DNA of 14,828 nt from assembly GCA_027023165.1 (NCBI GenBank), contig JALVWX010000047.1:1-14828 (forward strand), written 5' to 3'. Position 1 is the stretch's first letter, and each line of letters begins with the position of its first letter. A program made the position numbers and the translations under genes. The notes beneath the pieces were generated by a model. It was not told where the DNA came from and searched no databases. It saw only the letters and a program-made list of their open reading frames with translations. Of the stretch, positions 4,652 through 12,279 are shown one piece after another. This DNA is from Thermococcus sp. (GTDB lineage: Archaea > Methanobacteriota_B > Thermococci > Thermococcales > Thermococcaceae).

Positions 4652-5479
4652 ATGAGGTTCGTCACGAAGAACGAGGCAGTCAAGAGGTCGTTTCTCGAGG
4701 ACTTAAAGAGGGAAGGGATAAAGTTTGAACTCGGCGAGAGGCTCTCCTACGAGACGTTCGTCGGATACATGCTCGAGGGGACCTTGGAGGAGATAAGGGC
4801 GCAGATAGACGTTATCGAGGGGGCCGACAAGGAGGCCCTCATGGAGGGCTTTACCTCCTTCAAGGAGAGCCTGAATCACATCCTCGAGCACATAAAGGTC
4901 GGGGAGAAGTTCGAGGTTCTGCTCAAAGAGGGGCCGTGGGTTGCTGAAATCCTCGACCAGCTGACGAGGAACGGAGCAATAGATTACGGCGAGGGAGTGA
5001 TAAAGCTCAAGGACGGCGTTGACGTCACAAAACTCCGCTTCGAGTTCAAGTTCCCCTTCAACCTCGTCCACAACCCTGAAAGTGCCGAGAAAATAGCCAA
5101 GCAGTTCGCCTTCACCGACTTGACGATGGAGTACGAGTTCGAAATACTCGAGCTTGACATGGGCAAGATAAACACCCTGGGCAAAATCGCGAGCAGGTAC
5201 TTCCCGGAGGACTCTCTGCTGAGGGTTTACTTCGCCCTCATCGGAAGGGCGATCCTCTCAAGCGAGATACTTAAGAGCCTTGGCAGTGAGAAAGTGGAAA
5301 TGAGCGAACTCGTCAAGGCCTTCGCCAGGGCGGCGCCGATAGCGATTCCAACGCCGAAGGGAACGCTCGTCATCAACTACTCTCCAAGGGTGCTCGAGGA
5401 GGTGCTCCGCTTCCTCAAAAGGCTCGGCTACGTCGAGATAAAGGCCGGAAAGGTCAAGAAGCTCAGGGATTTAGTCTGA
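4652..5479 (+). CDS. Conserved-type protein of unknown function (275 aa)
   Basis: ATG 4652 follows GGTGAT and a TATA box at the expected distance, so the start is sound. The 275-residue protein is soluble, acidic and rich in Glu, Lys and Leu, with normal codon use. The first 90 residues look mainly helical (ALMEGFTSFKESLNHILEHI and neighbours). The middle (about 95-165) has beta character (YGEGVIKLKDGVDVTKLRFE, then MEYEFEILELDMG). The C-terminal third is again helical, ending in a segment that reads like a winged helix (PRVLEEVLRFLKRLGYVEIK). No catalytic motif or metal site is apparent. It overlaps the 3' end of mptE by 17 bases in convergent orientation. I do not recognise the family; a regulatory or scaffold role is only a guess. 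Confidence 0.75.
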   Translation: MRFVTKNEAVKRSFLEDLKREGIKFELGERLSYETFVGYMLEGTLEEIRAQIDVIEGADKEALMEGFTSFKESLNHILEHIKVGEKFEVLLKEGPWVAEILDQLTRNGAIDYGEGVIKLKDGVDVTKLRFEFKFPFNLVHNPESAEKIAKQFAFTDLTMEYEFEILELDMGKINTLGKIASRYFPEDSLLRVYFALIGRAILSSEILKSLGSEKVEMSELVKAFARAAPIAIPTPKGTLVINYSPRVLEEVLRFLKRLGYVEIKAGKVKKLRDLV

Positions 5480-6170
5480 GGTATTCTATTCTCGCCCTTC
5501 CGTTTTTTTCCAGCCACTCCAAGAGCTCCCTCGCGAAGACGAACTTCTTCCTCTTGCTTTCCCAGACGGGGGAGTGCTCCCTAAGGGAAGGCTTGCTCCA
5601 CCTCCCCACAATCTCGCCAAAATCAAAACCCACCAGCACTATCTCCCTCGCACCGAGGGCCTCAGCAAGAAAGGCCGCCCTGTCGCCGTCTGTGAAGCCG
5701 CCGAAGTTGTAAACTATGTCGAGCGGCTCGGTCTGACAGGTGCCGAGGATCCTTGAGAAGAGCGGCACGTAAGTCGTCATTCTGTCAACGTTGTCTCCGT
5801 GGGCGTGGACGACCATAAAAGAGCCTCTGTCATTTGCTATCTTGAGGTCCGGAACCCTGCCATCCAGATCGGTGACTATTATGTCCGGCAAAAGACCTGC
5901 GTCGAGCAGGGCCGAAGTCGCCCCGTCGGCCGCTATGAGGGTTCTATCGGAGAAGTCAAACTCCCCCAATACCTTCTCGAGGCTCGGGCCAGCGCCGAAG
6001 ACGTAGGTCTTTCTCCCGACGACTGGGGCAAGTTCGTCCTTTAAGAGGTATTCGTCCCCCTCCAGAAGGAGAGCGCGGAGGATGTAGGCCGCTCTCCTGT
6101 CTTCCTCAACGGAGTAGTCCATCTCCCGAACGATGCGCGTGTAGAATGGTTCCCACTCTTCCCAGAGCAT
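5463..6170 (-). CDS. mptE: 6-hydroxymethyl-7,8-dihydropterin pyrophosphokinase, archaeal MptE type
   Basis: MptE transfers pyrophosphate from ATP to 6-hydroxymethyl-dihydropterin, the step before the pterin is joined to its arylamine partner in tetrahydromethanopterin-like C1 carriers. The 235-residue protein shows the motifs of the DUF115/MptE family in order: FGAGPSL (58-64), AADGATSALL (80-89), DIIVTDLDG (96-104), VHAHGDN (121-127), GGFTDGDRAAF (157-167) and VGFDFGE (180-186). It is unrelated to bacterial FolK. ATG 6170 has no ribosome site (GTTCCCCC precedes it), but a GATATAC element lies 25 bases upstream, so the transcript is probably leaderless. The gene stands alone and is convergent with the unknown gene at 4652. 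Confidence 0.88.
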   Translation of the reverse strand: MLWEEWEPFYTRIVREMDYSVEEDRRAAYILRALLLEGDEYLLKDELAPVVGRKTYVFGAGPSLEKVLGEFDFSDRTLIAADGATSALLDAGLLPDIIVTDLDGRVPDLKIANDRGSFMVVHAHGDNVDRMTTYVPLFSRILGTCQTEPLDIVYNFGGFTDGDRAAFLAEALGAREIVLVGFDFGEIVGRWSKPSLREHSPVWESKRKKFVFARELLEWLEKNGRARIEYLRLNP

Positions 6171-6189
6171 GGGGGAACGTCTGAAGGAG

Positions 6190-6202
6190 GGTATATCAAT
6201 TT
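6190..6202 (-). promoter_or_regulatory. TATA element giving a leaderless mptE transcript
   Basis: The minus strand reads AAATTGATATACC; the GATATAC core is centred near 6195, about 25 bases before ATG 6170. Archaeal TATA boxes sit about 26 bases before the first transcribed base, so the message would begin at or next to the start codon. This fits the absence of a Shine-Dalgarno sequence there. Confidence 0.45.
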
Positions 6203-6243
6203 TGCCCTAGGTTCGAACTCCGGCAGTTTGACAAATGTCACCA

Positions 6244-6257
6244 CGAAAGGTTTAAAT
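6244..6257 (+). promoter_or_regulatory. BRE/TATA promoter of the ABC importer operon
   Basis: CGAAAGG followed by TTTAAAT is a strong BRE-plus-TATA arrangement. It predicts a transcript start near 6280 and a 12-13 base leader containing GGTGA before ATG 6293. A second AT-rich match (CTTAAATAT, 6269-6277) is too near the start codon to be the main TATA box. No clear inverted repeat or operator is visible next to it. Confidence 0.6.
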
Positions 6258-6292
6258 CCATCGATGCACTTAAATATCCATTGGTGACTCAA

Positions 6293-7882
6293 ATGAGGAA
6301 ACGATATACCACATTGGTGGTTGTATTTTTGGTTGTTTTTTCGATTGTTGCCAGCGGCTGTATGAGCAGCAATGAGGGAGGTTCCTCAACTCCCACCGGA
6401 ACGAGCACCTCAGGGGCGGTGGCGAAGCAGCTCGTTATAGGCGTCACCGACAAGGTAACCGACCTCGACCCGGCAAACGCCTACGACTTCTATACTTGGG
6501 AGGTTCTCAACAACGTCATGGAGGGCCTGGTGAAGTACGAGCCTGGAACCCTGAAGATAGTGCCCGGCCTCGCCGAGAAGTGGGAGGTTAACGACAACTC
6601 GACCGTCTGGACGTTTCACCTGAGGAAGGGTCTGAAGTTCGACGACGGGACGCCGTTTACGGCCAAAGACGTTGTGAGAAGCATAAACAGGGTAATGACG
6701 ATTAAGGGCGACCCATCGTGGCTCGTTACCAGCTTCGTTGACCACGTTGAGGCGAAGGACGACTATACGGTTGTCTTCTACCTCAAGCACCCGACGGCCT
6801 ACTTCCTGTCCCTGCTTACAACGCCGCCATACTTCCCGGTCAGTCCGAAGTACGACAACGACAAGATCGACAGCGACGCGACCTACGGCGGAATCGGCCC
6901 GTACAAGATAGTCAAGTGGGTGCGCGACCAGGAGCTTGTCCTCGAGGCCAACCCCAACTACTACGGGCCAAAGCCGAAGACCGAGAAGATAATCGTCAAG
7001 TTCTATAACGACGCCTCGACCATGCGCTTAGCGCTCCAGAACGGCGAGATCGACATCGCCTGGAGGACCCTCAGGCCGACCGACATAGAGAGCCTGAAGG
7101 GAAGCGGGAAGTACAACGTCATAGAGATACCTGGAGCCTTCATTCGCTACGTCTGCTTCAACACCAAGATCGAGCCGACCAAGGAGGTGAAGGTGAGGCA
7201 GGCCCTCGCTGCCGCGACCGACAGAAAGGAGATCTCCAAGATAGTCTACCACGGTACCGTCGAGCCGCTCTACAGCCTCATCCCGAACGGCATGTGGAGC
7301 CACAAGGACGTGTTCAAGGACAAGTACGGCGATGGAAACCTTGACCTGGCAAAGAAGCTCCTGAGCGAGGCCGGCTACTCCGAGAGCAACCCGCTGGAGA
7401 TAACCCTCTGGTACACGCCGACCCACTACGGCGACACAGAGGCTTCCCTGGCTCAGGTTCTCAAGAGCGAGTGGGAGAAGACGGGAATGGTCAAGGTCAC
7501 CATCAAGAGCGCCGAGTGGAACACCTACACCGACTACGCGAGGAAGGGCCAGATGATGGTCTACATGTTCGGCTGGTACCCGGACTACCTCGACCCCGAT
7601 GATTACACCACGCCGTTCCTCGACAGCGAGGCCAACGGCTGGGCCGGAACCGGCTACAAGAACCCGACCGTTGACGAACTCCTCAGGAAGGCCCAGACCA
7701 TAACCGACCAGAACGAGAGGGCCAAGATATACGAGCAGGTTCAGGACATATTAGCGCAGGACGTGCCCTACATCCCGCTCATCCAGGGCAAGCTCTTCGT
7801 CGTGACCCAGAAGAACGTCAAGGGAGTAACCATCGGCCCGGACATGATATTCCACTACAACACCGTCTACAAGACGGGCTGA
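6293..7882 (+). CDS. Extracellular solute-binding lipoprotein of a Dpp/Opp-type ABC importer (SBP_bac_5)
   Basis: The binding protein captures solute outside the cell and hands it to the permeases encoded downstream. ATG 6293 is chosen because GGTGA lies 5 bases upstream; a TTG at 6281 would place the ribosome site inside the gene. The 529-residue product begins with a basic stretch and a hydrophobic signal (RKRYTTLVVVFLVVFSI), then the lipobox VASGC with the lipid-anchor cysteine at residue 23, and a Ser/Thr/Gly linker (SSNEGGSSTPTGTSTSG) typical of archaeal lipoproteins. The rest is a full cluster C binding protein: LAEKWEVNDNSTVWTFHLRK, DDGTPFTAKDVV, GPYKIVKW and NPNYYGPKPKTE are family landmarks. 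The family binds peptides, some oligosaccharides or nickel; the sequence does not settle which. Confidence 0.88.
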   Translation: MRKRYTTLVVVFLVVFSIVASGCMSSNEGGSSTPTGTSTSGAVAKQLVIGVTDKVTDLDPANAYDFYTWEVLNNVMEGLVKYEPGTLKIVPGLAEKWEVNDNSTVWTFHLRKGLKFDDGTPFTAKDVVRSINRVMTIKGDPSWLVTSFVDHVEAKDDYTVVFYLKHPTAYFLSLLTTPPYFPVSPKYDNDKIDSDATYGGIGPYKIVKWVRDQELVLEANPNYYGPKPKTEKIIVKFYNDASTMRLALQNGEIDIAWRTLRPTDIESLKGSGKYNVIEIPGAFIRYVCFNTKIEPTKEVKVRQALAAATDRKEISKIVYHGTVEPLYSLIPNGMWSHKDVFKDKYGDGNLDLAKKLLSEAGYSESNPLEITLWYTPTHYGDTEASLAQVLKSEWEKTGMVKVTIKSAEWNTYTDYARKGQMMVYMFGWYPDYLDPDDYTTPFLDSEANGWAGTGYKNPTVDELLRKAQTITDQNERAKIYEQVQDILAQDVPYIPLIQGKLFVVTQKNVKGVTIGPDMIFHYNTVYKTG

Positions 7883-7905
7883 TTTTCTTTTCTCTCCCTT
7901 TGTTC
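7883..7905 (+). terminator. T-rich tract between binding protein and permease genes
   Basis: Directly after the binding-protein stop the plus strand runs TTTTCTTTTCTCTCCCTTTG, followed shortly by GGTTTTAG. Archaeal RNA polymerase terminates at oligo-T tracts without needing a hairpin. This one is broken by C residues, so it probably acts as a partial terminator, giving more binding-protein mRNA than permease mRNA. No new promoter is visible in the 43-base gap. Confidence 0.45.
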
Positions 7906-7925
7906 GGTTTTAGGAGGTGATTTGA

Positions 7926-8945
7926 TTGGCAAGGGGACTGGGCAGGTACATCATAATAAGGGCGCTCATGATCATCCCGATGATACTCATCCTCTACACC
8001 ATCGTTTTCTTCTTCCTTCGCGTTCTCCCCGGAAACCCGATCTTGGCGGTTGTCGGGACGAAGAACATCCCGCCGGAGCAGCTTCACCACCTTGAGCACC
8101 TGGCCGGCCTCGATAAGCCGCTCTACGTTCAGTACTACGACTACCTCGTCAGGATGGCCCACGGCAACCTCGGCGTGACCCTCGCGTCCCCGATGGGGAA
8201 ATCCGTGGCGGACTACATCAAGCTCCGCCTTCCCGCGACGATAGAGCTTACAATCTTTGCCTTCACCGTCAGCGTGCTCTTGGGCTTGGCTACCGGCGTT
8301 CTGGGGGCGGTCAAGAAGGGGACTAAAACCGACACGGCAATGAGGGTCTACAGCATAATCGCCTACACCCTCTTCATCCCCTGGTTCGGGATGATGCTCC
8401 AGTACGTCTTTGGGATAAAGCTCCACTGGTTGCCGACCTCGGGCAGGATAGACCCGGGAATAAGCTTCCACGCGATAACCGGATTCTACGTGTTCGATGC
8501 CATCATCCAGGGCAACTGGCCTGCCCTCGAGAGCGTTCTGGCCCACCTCATCCTCCCGAGCCTCACCCTGGGCATCGTCCTCAGCGGTGCCTACACGCGC
8601 TTGGTGAGGAACAACATGGTCGATGTGCTGAGCCAGGACTTCATAAGGGCCTACAAGGCCAGGGGGGTCCCCGAGAGGAGGGTTCTCTGGTACGCCCTGA
8701 AAAACGCCTTCATCCCGGTCGTCACGCTGATGGGCCTCCAGTTCGCAATACTCCTTGGAGGGGCCGTTCTGACGGAGACAACCTTCAACTGGCCCGGGAT
8801 GGGCACCTTCATCATGGATAGGATAAACTACCGCGACTACAACTCGATACAGGGTGCCGTGATAGTCTTCGCGCTGTTCGTCGGCCTTATCAGCCTCATA
8901 GTTGACGTCATCTACGCGCTCCTCGATCCGAGGGTCGAGTATTAG
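7926..8945 (+). CDS. ABC importer permease, DppB/OppB type
   Basis: This is the first of two membrane subunits of the importer. The start is TTG 7926, set 8 bases after the GGAGG of a perfect AGGAGGTGAT; no ATG is available, so the start is unusual but well supported. The 339-residue protein has an N-terminal membrane helix (IIIRALMIIPMILILYTIVF), the family motif LRVLPGNP (31-38), a HGNLG motif (79-83, the GDLG-like site after the periplasmic loop) and five further membrane helices. The cytoplasmic coupling helix that contacts the ATPases is DFIRAYKARGVPERR (238-252), ending near KNAFIPV. The C-terminus, DVIYALLDPRVEY, is characteristic of the family. The next permease gene starts 11 bases downstream. 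Confidence 0.88.
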   Translation: MARGLGRYIIIRALMIIPMILILYTIVFFFLRVLPGNPILAVVGTKNIPPEQLHHLEHLAGLDKPLYVQYYDYLVRMAHGNLGVTLASPMGKSVADYIKLRLPATIELTIFAFTVSVLLGLATGVLGAVKKGTKTDTAMRVYSIIAYTLFIPWFGMMLQYVFGIKLHWLPTSGRIDPGISFHAITGFYVFDAIIQGNWPALESVLAHLILPSLTLGIVLSGAYTRLVRNNMVDVLSQDFIRAYKARGVPERRVLWYALKNAFIPVVTLMGLQFAILLGGAVLTETTFNWPGMGTFIMDRINYRDYNSIQGAVIVFALFVGLISLIVDVIYALLDPRVEY

Positions 8946-8956
8946 GGGGGAGGGAA

Positions 8957-9805
8957 ATGAGGATAATTGACTACCTACTCAAACCGCTCCGCGGAAGGAA
9001 ACCCGGCAAGGGGCTTCTCATCTTCGGCCTCGTCGTCGTCCTGACGGTGCTCGCGATGGCGATATTGGCCCCGGTAATTTCACCCTACAACCCGACGGAG
9101 ATAGGGGAAGACCTCTTCGCTCCCCCCAGCTGGAAGCACCCGATGGGGACCAACAACCTCGGTCAGGACGTCTTCTCGAGGATAATCTGGGGTTCGAGGG
9201 TCATCCTTTACGTTGTTGCGGTAGCGACAACACTCTCGATAATCATTGGCGTCCCGCTCGGACTCCTCTCGGCCTATTACGGCGGCAAAACCGACAGGAC
9301 GCTCAGCATGATAATGGACAGCATCTACTCCTTCCCGTCGCTCATTCTGGCCATAGTTATAGCCGTCGTCCTCGGTCCGAGTCCCATAAACACGGCAGTA
9401 GCGATAAGCTTCGTCTACGTGCCGACCTACTTCAGAATGGTCCGCGGGCAGACGCTCAGCCTCAAAGGGCAGCTCTTCGTTGAGGCGGCAAGGGCCTTGG
9501 GGGTGAAGAACAGGGAGATAATGCGCAAGTACATCCTTCCCAACGTCCTGCCGACGGTGCTGGTCGTCTTCACGCTCAGCGTCGCCGACGCGATCCTGAC
9601 GGAGGCAGGACTGAGCTTCCTCGGCCTCTCGGTAACCCCGCCAACGCCCGACTGGGGCTACGACCTCCACGTGGGACAGCCGTTCCTGCTCGACGGCTAC
9701 TGGTGGCTGGCCTTCTTCCCGGGAATCATGATAATGCTCCTGGCCATGGGCTTTGCCATGATCGGAGAAGCCATCAACGAGAGGTTCTCCTTGGGAACGA
9801 GGTGA
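8957..9805 (+). CDS. ABC importer permease, DppC/OppC type
   Basis: This is the second membrane subunit, 282 residues, paired with the DppB-type protein. ATG 8957 follows GGGGGGAGGG. Family landmarks run in order: the first membrane helix (about 19-41), LAPVISPYNP (37-46), HPMGTNNLGQDVFSRIIWGS (61-80, the signature of DppC-type subunits), four to five more helices, and the coupling helix EAARALGVKNREIM (176-189) followed by RKYILPNVLP. It ends with a short basic tail after GEAINERFSLGTR. The stop TGA shares its last base with an ATG at 9805, while the better-placed ATG of the first ATPase gene is at 9811, so the genes are translationally coupled. Confidence 0.88.
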   Translation: MRIIDYLLKPLRGRKPGKGLLIFGLVVVLTVLAMAILAPVISPYNPTEIGEDLFAPPSWKHPMGTNNLGQDVFSRIIWGSRVILYVVAVATTLSIIIGVPLGLLSAYYGGKTDRTLSMIMDSIYSFPSLILAIVIAVVLGPSPINTAVAISFVYVPTYFRMVRGQTLSLKGQLFVEAARALGVKNREIMRKYILPNVLPTVLVVFTLSVADAILTEAGLSFLGLSVTPPTPDWGYDLHVGQPFLLDGYWWLAFFPGIMIMLLAMGFAMIGEAINERFSLGTR

Positions 9806-9810
9806 TGAGA

Positions 9811-10767
9811 ATGCTCCTTGAGGTCAAAAACCTGAGCGTTTACTACTACACCCTCTCCGGGGTCGTCAGGGGTGCCGAAAACGTCTCCTTCAGCCTGAGG
9901 GAGGGGGAATGGATTACTTTCGTCGGCGAGAGCGGGAGCGGGAAGTCAACGGTAGCCCACGCGGTGATGAACCTCGTGCCATCGCCGGGAAGGATAGTCT
10001 CCGGTGAGGTGCTCTTCAAAGGGAAGAACCTCCTGACGCTCTCCAAAGAGGAGCTGAGGGAAATACGGGGAAAGGAGATAACGATGGTCTTTCAGGACCC
10101 GATGACGAGCCTCGACCCCCTCAGGAAGGTGGGGGAGCAGATAGCCGAAGCAATGACCGTTCACGGCGTTCCTGAGGACGAAGCTAAAGAGAGGGCGAAG
10201 GAGCTGTTCCGCAGGGTGAACCTGCCAGAGGACAGGCTTGAGTACTACCCCCACCAGCTCAGTGGGGGCCAGAGGCAGAGGGTGAGCATAGCGATAGCGA
10301 TGGCCTTCCACCCAAAGCTCCTGATAGCGGACGAGCCGACAACGGCTTTAGACGTCATCGTCCAGGACGCGATAATGGACATCCTCGAGGGAATGAAGGC
10401 CGAGGGGACGACCATCTACTTCGTCACCCACGACATCTCCCTGGCGGCGGAGAGGAGCGACAGGATAGCCGTGATGTACGCGGGAAAGCTGGTCGAGCTT
10501 GGAACGGTCGAGCAGATAGTCGAGAACCCCCACCACCCCTACACGAAGGCGCTCATCGAGGCCGTTCCAGACCTCTGGAAGGAGGGCGAGGTGAGGGCGA
10601 TACCCGGCTATCCACCCGACCTGAGAAACCCGCCGAGCGGCTGCCGCTTCCATCCAAGGTGCCCGTTCTTCAGGGAAGGCGTCTGCGATGCAGAGGAGCC
10701 TGAGCTGAGGGAGGTCGAGAAGGACCACCTCGTTGCCTGCCACTTCCCGGGGGGGTGGAGGGAATGA
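9811..10767 (+). CDS. ABC importer ATPase, DppD/OppD type
   Basis: This is one of two ATPases that drive import. ATG 9811 is preferred to 9805 because GAGGTG (9799-9804) is then 6 bases away. The 318-residue protein has every nucleotide-binding motif: Walker A GESGSGKST (39-47), Q-loop FQDP (Q95), signature LSGGQRQR (150-157), Walker B LLIADEPTTALD (170-181) and switch His207 (THD). The C-terminal oligopeptide-transporter extension carries NPPSGCRFHPRCPF and later cysteines (C278, C284, C292, C310), the four-cysteine pattern that in related peptide ATPases holds an Fe-S cluster. The end overlaps the start of the second ATPase gene (ATGA). Confidence 0.9.
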   Translation: MLLEVKNLSVYYYTLSGVVRGAENVSFSLREGEWITFVGESGSGKSTVAHAVMNLVPSPGRIVSGEVLFKGKNLLTLSKEELREIRGKEITMVFQDPMTSLDPLRKVGEQIAEAMTVHGVPEDEAKERAKELFRRVNLPEDRLEYYPHQLSGGQRQRVSIAIAMAFHPKLLIADEPTTALDVIVQDAIMDILEGMKAEGTTIYFVTHDISLAAERSDRIAVMYAGKLVELGTVEQIVENPHHPYTKALIEAVPDLWKEGEVRAIPGYPPDLRNPPSGCRFHPRCPFFREGVCDAEEPELREVEKDHLVACHFPGGWRE

Positions 10768-11753
10768 GCGAGCCTCTGCTGAAGGTCGGGAACCTCAGGA
10801 AGTACTTTCCGGTCAGGAGAAGCCTCCTGGAGTCCCTCCGGAAGGTTCCGCCGCGGTACGTCAAGGCGGTGGATGGGATAAGCTTCGAGATAGCCCGGGG
10901 GGAGGTCTTGGCACTTATAGGCGAGAGCGGCTGTGGCAAGACAACCGCCGGGAGAACCGTTCTGAGGCTCATAGAGCCGACCGACGGGCGGATAATCTTC
11001 GACGGCACCGACATAACGGGGCTAACCCAGGAGGAGCTGAGGCCCTTCCGGAGGAGGATGCAGATAATCTTCCAGGACCCCTACTCAAGCCTCAGCCCGA
11101 GGATGAAGATAGGCGATGCCATAGCCCATCCGCTCCTCGTCCACGGTCTGGCTGATAAGGAGGAAGCCAAGGAGATGGCCCTGAAAATGCTCAGGCGCGT
11201 CGGCCTGACCCCCGAGGAGGAGTTCTACGACCGCTATCCGCACCACCTCAGCGGCGGCCAGAGGCAGCGCGTTGTTATCGCCAGGGCGATGATACTCAAG
11301 CCGGAGTTCGTCGTCGCTGACGAGGCCGTCTCGATGATAGACGTCTCGATGCGCGCCTCGATCCTTGAACTCCTCGAGTCCTTCAGGAAGGAGTACAACC
11401 TCAGCCAGCTCTTCATAACCCACGACATAGCGGTTGGAAAGCTCATCGCCGACAGAATAGCCGTGATGTACCTCGGGAAGATAGTCGAGATAGGGCCAAC
11501 TGAGGAAGTCCTCAGGAACCCGGCTCATCCCTACACTATGGCCCTCATCCAGGCCGTCCCCTCGATAGTTGCTAGGAGGAAGGGCGAGAAGCTCAGGATA
11601 ACCGGCGAGGTTCCGAACGCGGCGAATCCCCCGAGCGGCTGCCGCTTCCACCCGCGCTGTCCCTTTGCGGACGAGAAGTGCTCCGCTGAAGAGCCGCGGC
11701 TTTTCGAGATAGGGCACAACCACTTCGTTGCCTGCCACCATCCCCTTCTTTAG
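10764..11753 (+). CDS. ABC importer ATPase, DppF/OppF type, with unusual Walker B neighbour
   Basis: This is the second ATPase, 329 residues, completing the importer. ATG 10764 follows GGTGGAGGG and overlaps the previous stop (ATGA); a GTG at 10755 lies inside the ribosome site. Motifs: Walker A GESGCGKTT (53-61), Q-loop FQDP (Q104), signature LSGGQRQR (162-169), and switch His220 (THD). Walker B reads FVVADEAVSMIDVS (182-195); the catalytic Glu187 is kept, but the proline that normally follows it is alanine and the D-loop is SMIDVS rather than SALDVS. An ANPPSGCRFHPRCPF tail has C293, C299, C306 and C324, as in its partner. The end overlaps the convergent RNase gene by 4 bases, closing the operon. 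Confidence 0.9.
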   Translation: MSEPLLKVGNLRKYFPVRRSLLESLRKVPPRYVKAVDGISFEIARGEVLALIGESGCGKTTAGRTVLRLIEPTDGRIIFDGTDITGLTQEELRPFRRRMQIIFQDPYSSLSPRMKIGDAIAHPLLVHGLADKEEAKEMALKMLRRVGLTPEEEFYDRYPHHLSGGQRQRVVIARAMILKPEFVVADEAVSMIDVSMRASILELLESFRKEYNLSQLFITHDIAVGKLIADRIAVMYLGKIVEIGPTEEVLRNPAHPYTMALIQAVPSIVARRKGEKLRITGEVPNAANPPSGCRFHPRCPFADEKCSAEEPRLFEIGHNHFVACHHPLL

Positions 11754-12214
11754 CCCTTTCCCCTCAGCTTTTTATCGATTTTCAGCATCTCCCTCCACTG
11801 CCTCCCGGGCCAATAGATCTGGCCGCAGTTTTGGCAGACGTAGAACTCGTCGTACCTCTCGTAAACTTTGGCCGGCACTCTACCCTTAACCTCCTCTTTG
11901 GAGGTGCGCCTCAGGGGGCCGTTGCACTTCGGACAGCGGGCGTTTGCCGGAAAGAGTTTCTTAAACTCAACCCCAAGGCGCCTGAGCTCCTCCACTTGGC
12001 CCTCAAAGGAGTTGGACCTGAGGAGGAAAGCTTCAGCGCCGAGCTTTTTGGCCCGCTCGGCGAGGCCTGAATCGCGCGTCAGGATTATCCTGCTCTCACG
12101 GAGGGCAACGCGGATTATCTCGTCGTCATCCTCTACGCCGTAGAGCGTGTCGTGGCCGTAGAGCCGCAACCAGCGCGCCAGACGGCCGAGCATCATGTCG
12201 GCGATGAACCTCAT
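11750..12214 (-). CDS. Mut7-C RNase domain protein with zinc ribbon
   Basis: The 154-residue protein matches the Mut7-C family, a PIN-like RNase domain followed by a zinc ribbon. The N-terminal acidic positions are D6 in MRFIADMMLGRLARWLRL, the DDDE run at 29-32 and TRD at 46-48 (ILTRDSGL), the usual metal-binding set. Zinc-ribbon cysteines are C94 and C97 (CPKC) and C127 and C130 (CQNC), followed by GQIYWPG and WREML, also typical. The substrate in archaea is not established. ATG 12214 has no ribosome site, but a TATA box is centred 26 bases upstream, so the message is probably leaderless. Divergent from the metallo-hydrolase gene through a shared palindromic TATA. Confidence 0.85.
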   Translation of the reverse strand: MRFIADMMLGRLARWLRLYGHDTLYGVEDDDEIIRVALRESRIILTRDSGLAERAKKLGAEAFLLRSNSFEGQVEELRRLGVEFKKLFPANARCPKCNGPLRRTSKEEVKGRVPAKVYERYDEFYVCQNCGQIYWPGRQWREMLKIDKKLRGKG

Positions 12215-12233
12215 GTTTGAATCTCGGCGGCAA

Positions 12234-12245
12234 TCCTTATAAGGA
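12234..12245. promoter_or_regulatory. Perfectly palindromic TATA element for divergent genes
   Basis: TCCTTATAAGGA is a perfect 12-base palindrome, so TATA and part of the flanking BRE read identically on both strands. Leftwards, 26 bases leads to ATG 12214 (leaderless RNase gene). Rightwards, 26 bases leads to about 12266, giving a 14-base leader with AGGTGGT before ATG 12280. No other good TATA element is visible in the 65-base gap. Confidence 0.55.
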
Positions 12246-12279
12246 AAACTATTTTACGGCCATAAAACAGGTGGTGGCC

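Noticed and set aside
7818..8546. 242-codon minus-strand open frame opposite the first permease gene
   Set aside because: Composition is that of an antisense shadow in GC-rich coding DNA, with no start signals.
9802..9835. C/D-box guide RNA (GTGATGA ... CTGA) at the permease/ATPase junction
   Set aside because: The C-box match is the ribosome site and start of the ATPase gene; there is no D'/C' pair and the spacing is wrong. Similar GTGATGA matches elsewhere are also ribosome sites.
6293..11753. Naming the importer as a dipeptide or cellobiose transporter
   Set aside because: Both activities occur in this family in Thermococcales; nothing in the sequence or neighbours fixes the substrate.
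12217..12279. 21-residue N-terminal extension of the PhnP-like hydrolase
   Set aside because: It would start upstream of the TATA palindrome; ATG 12280 has its own AGGTGGT site and matches the usual family start.
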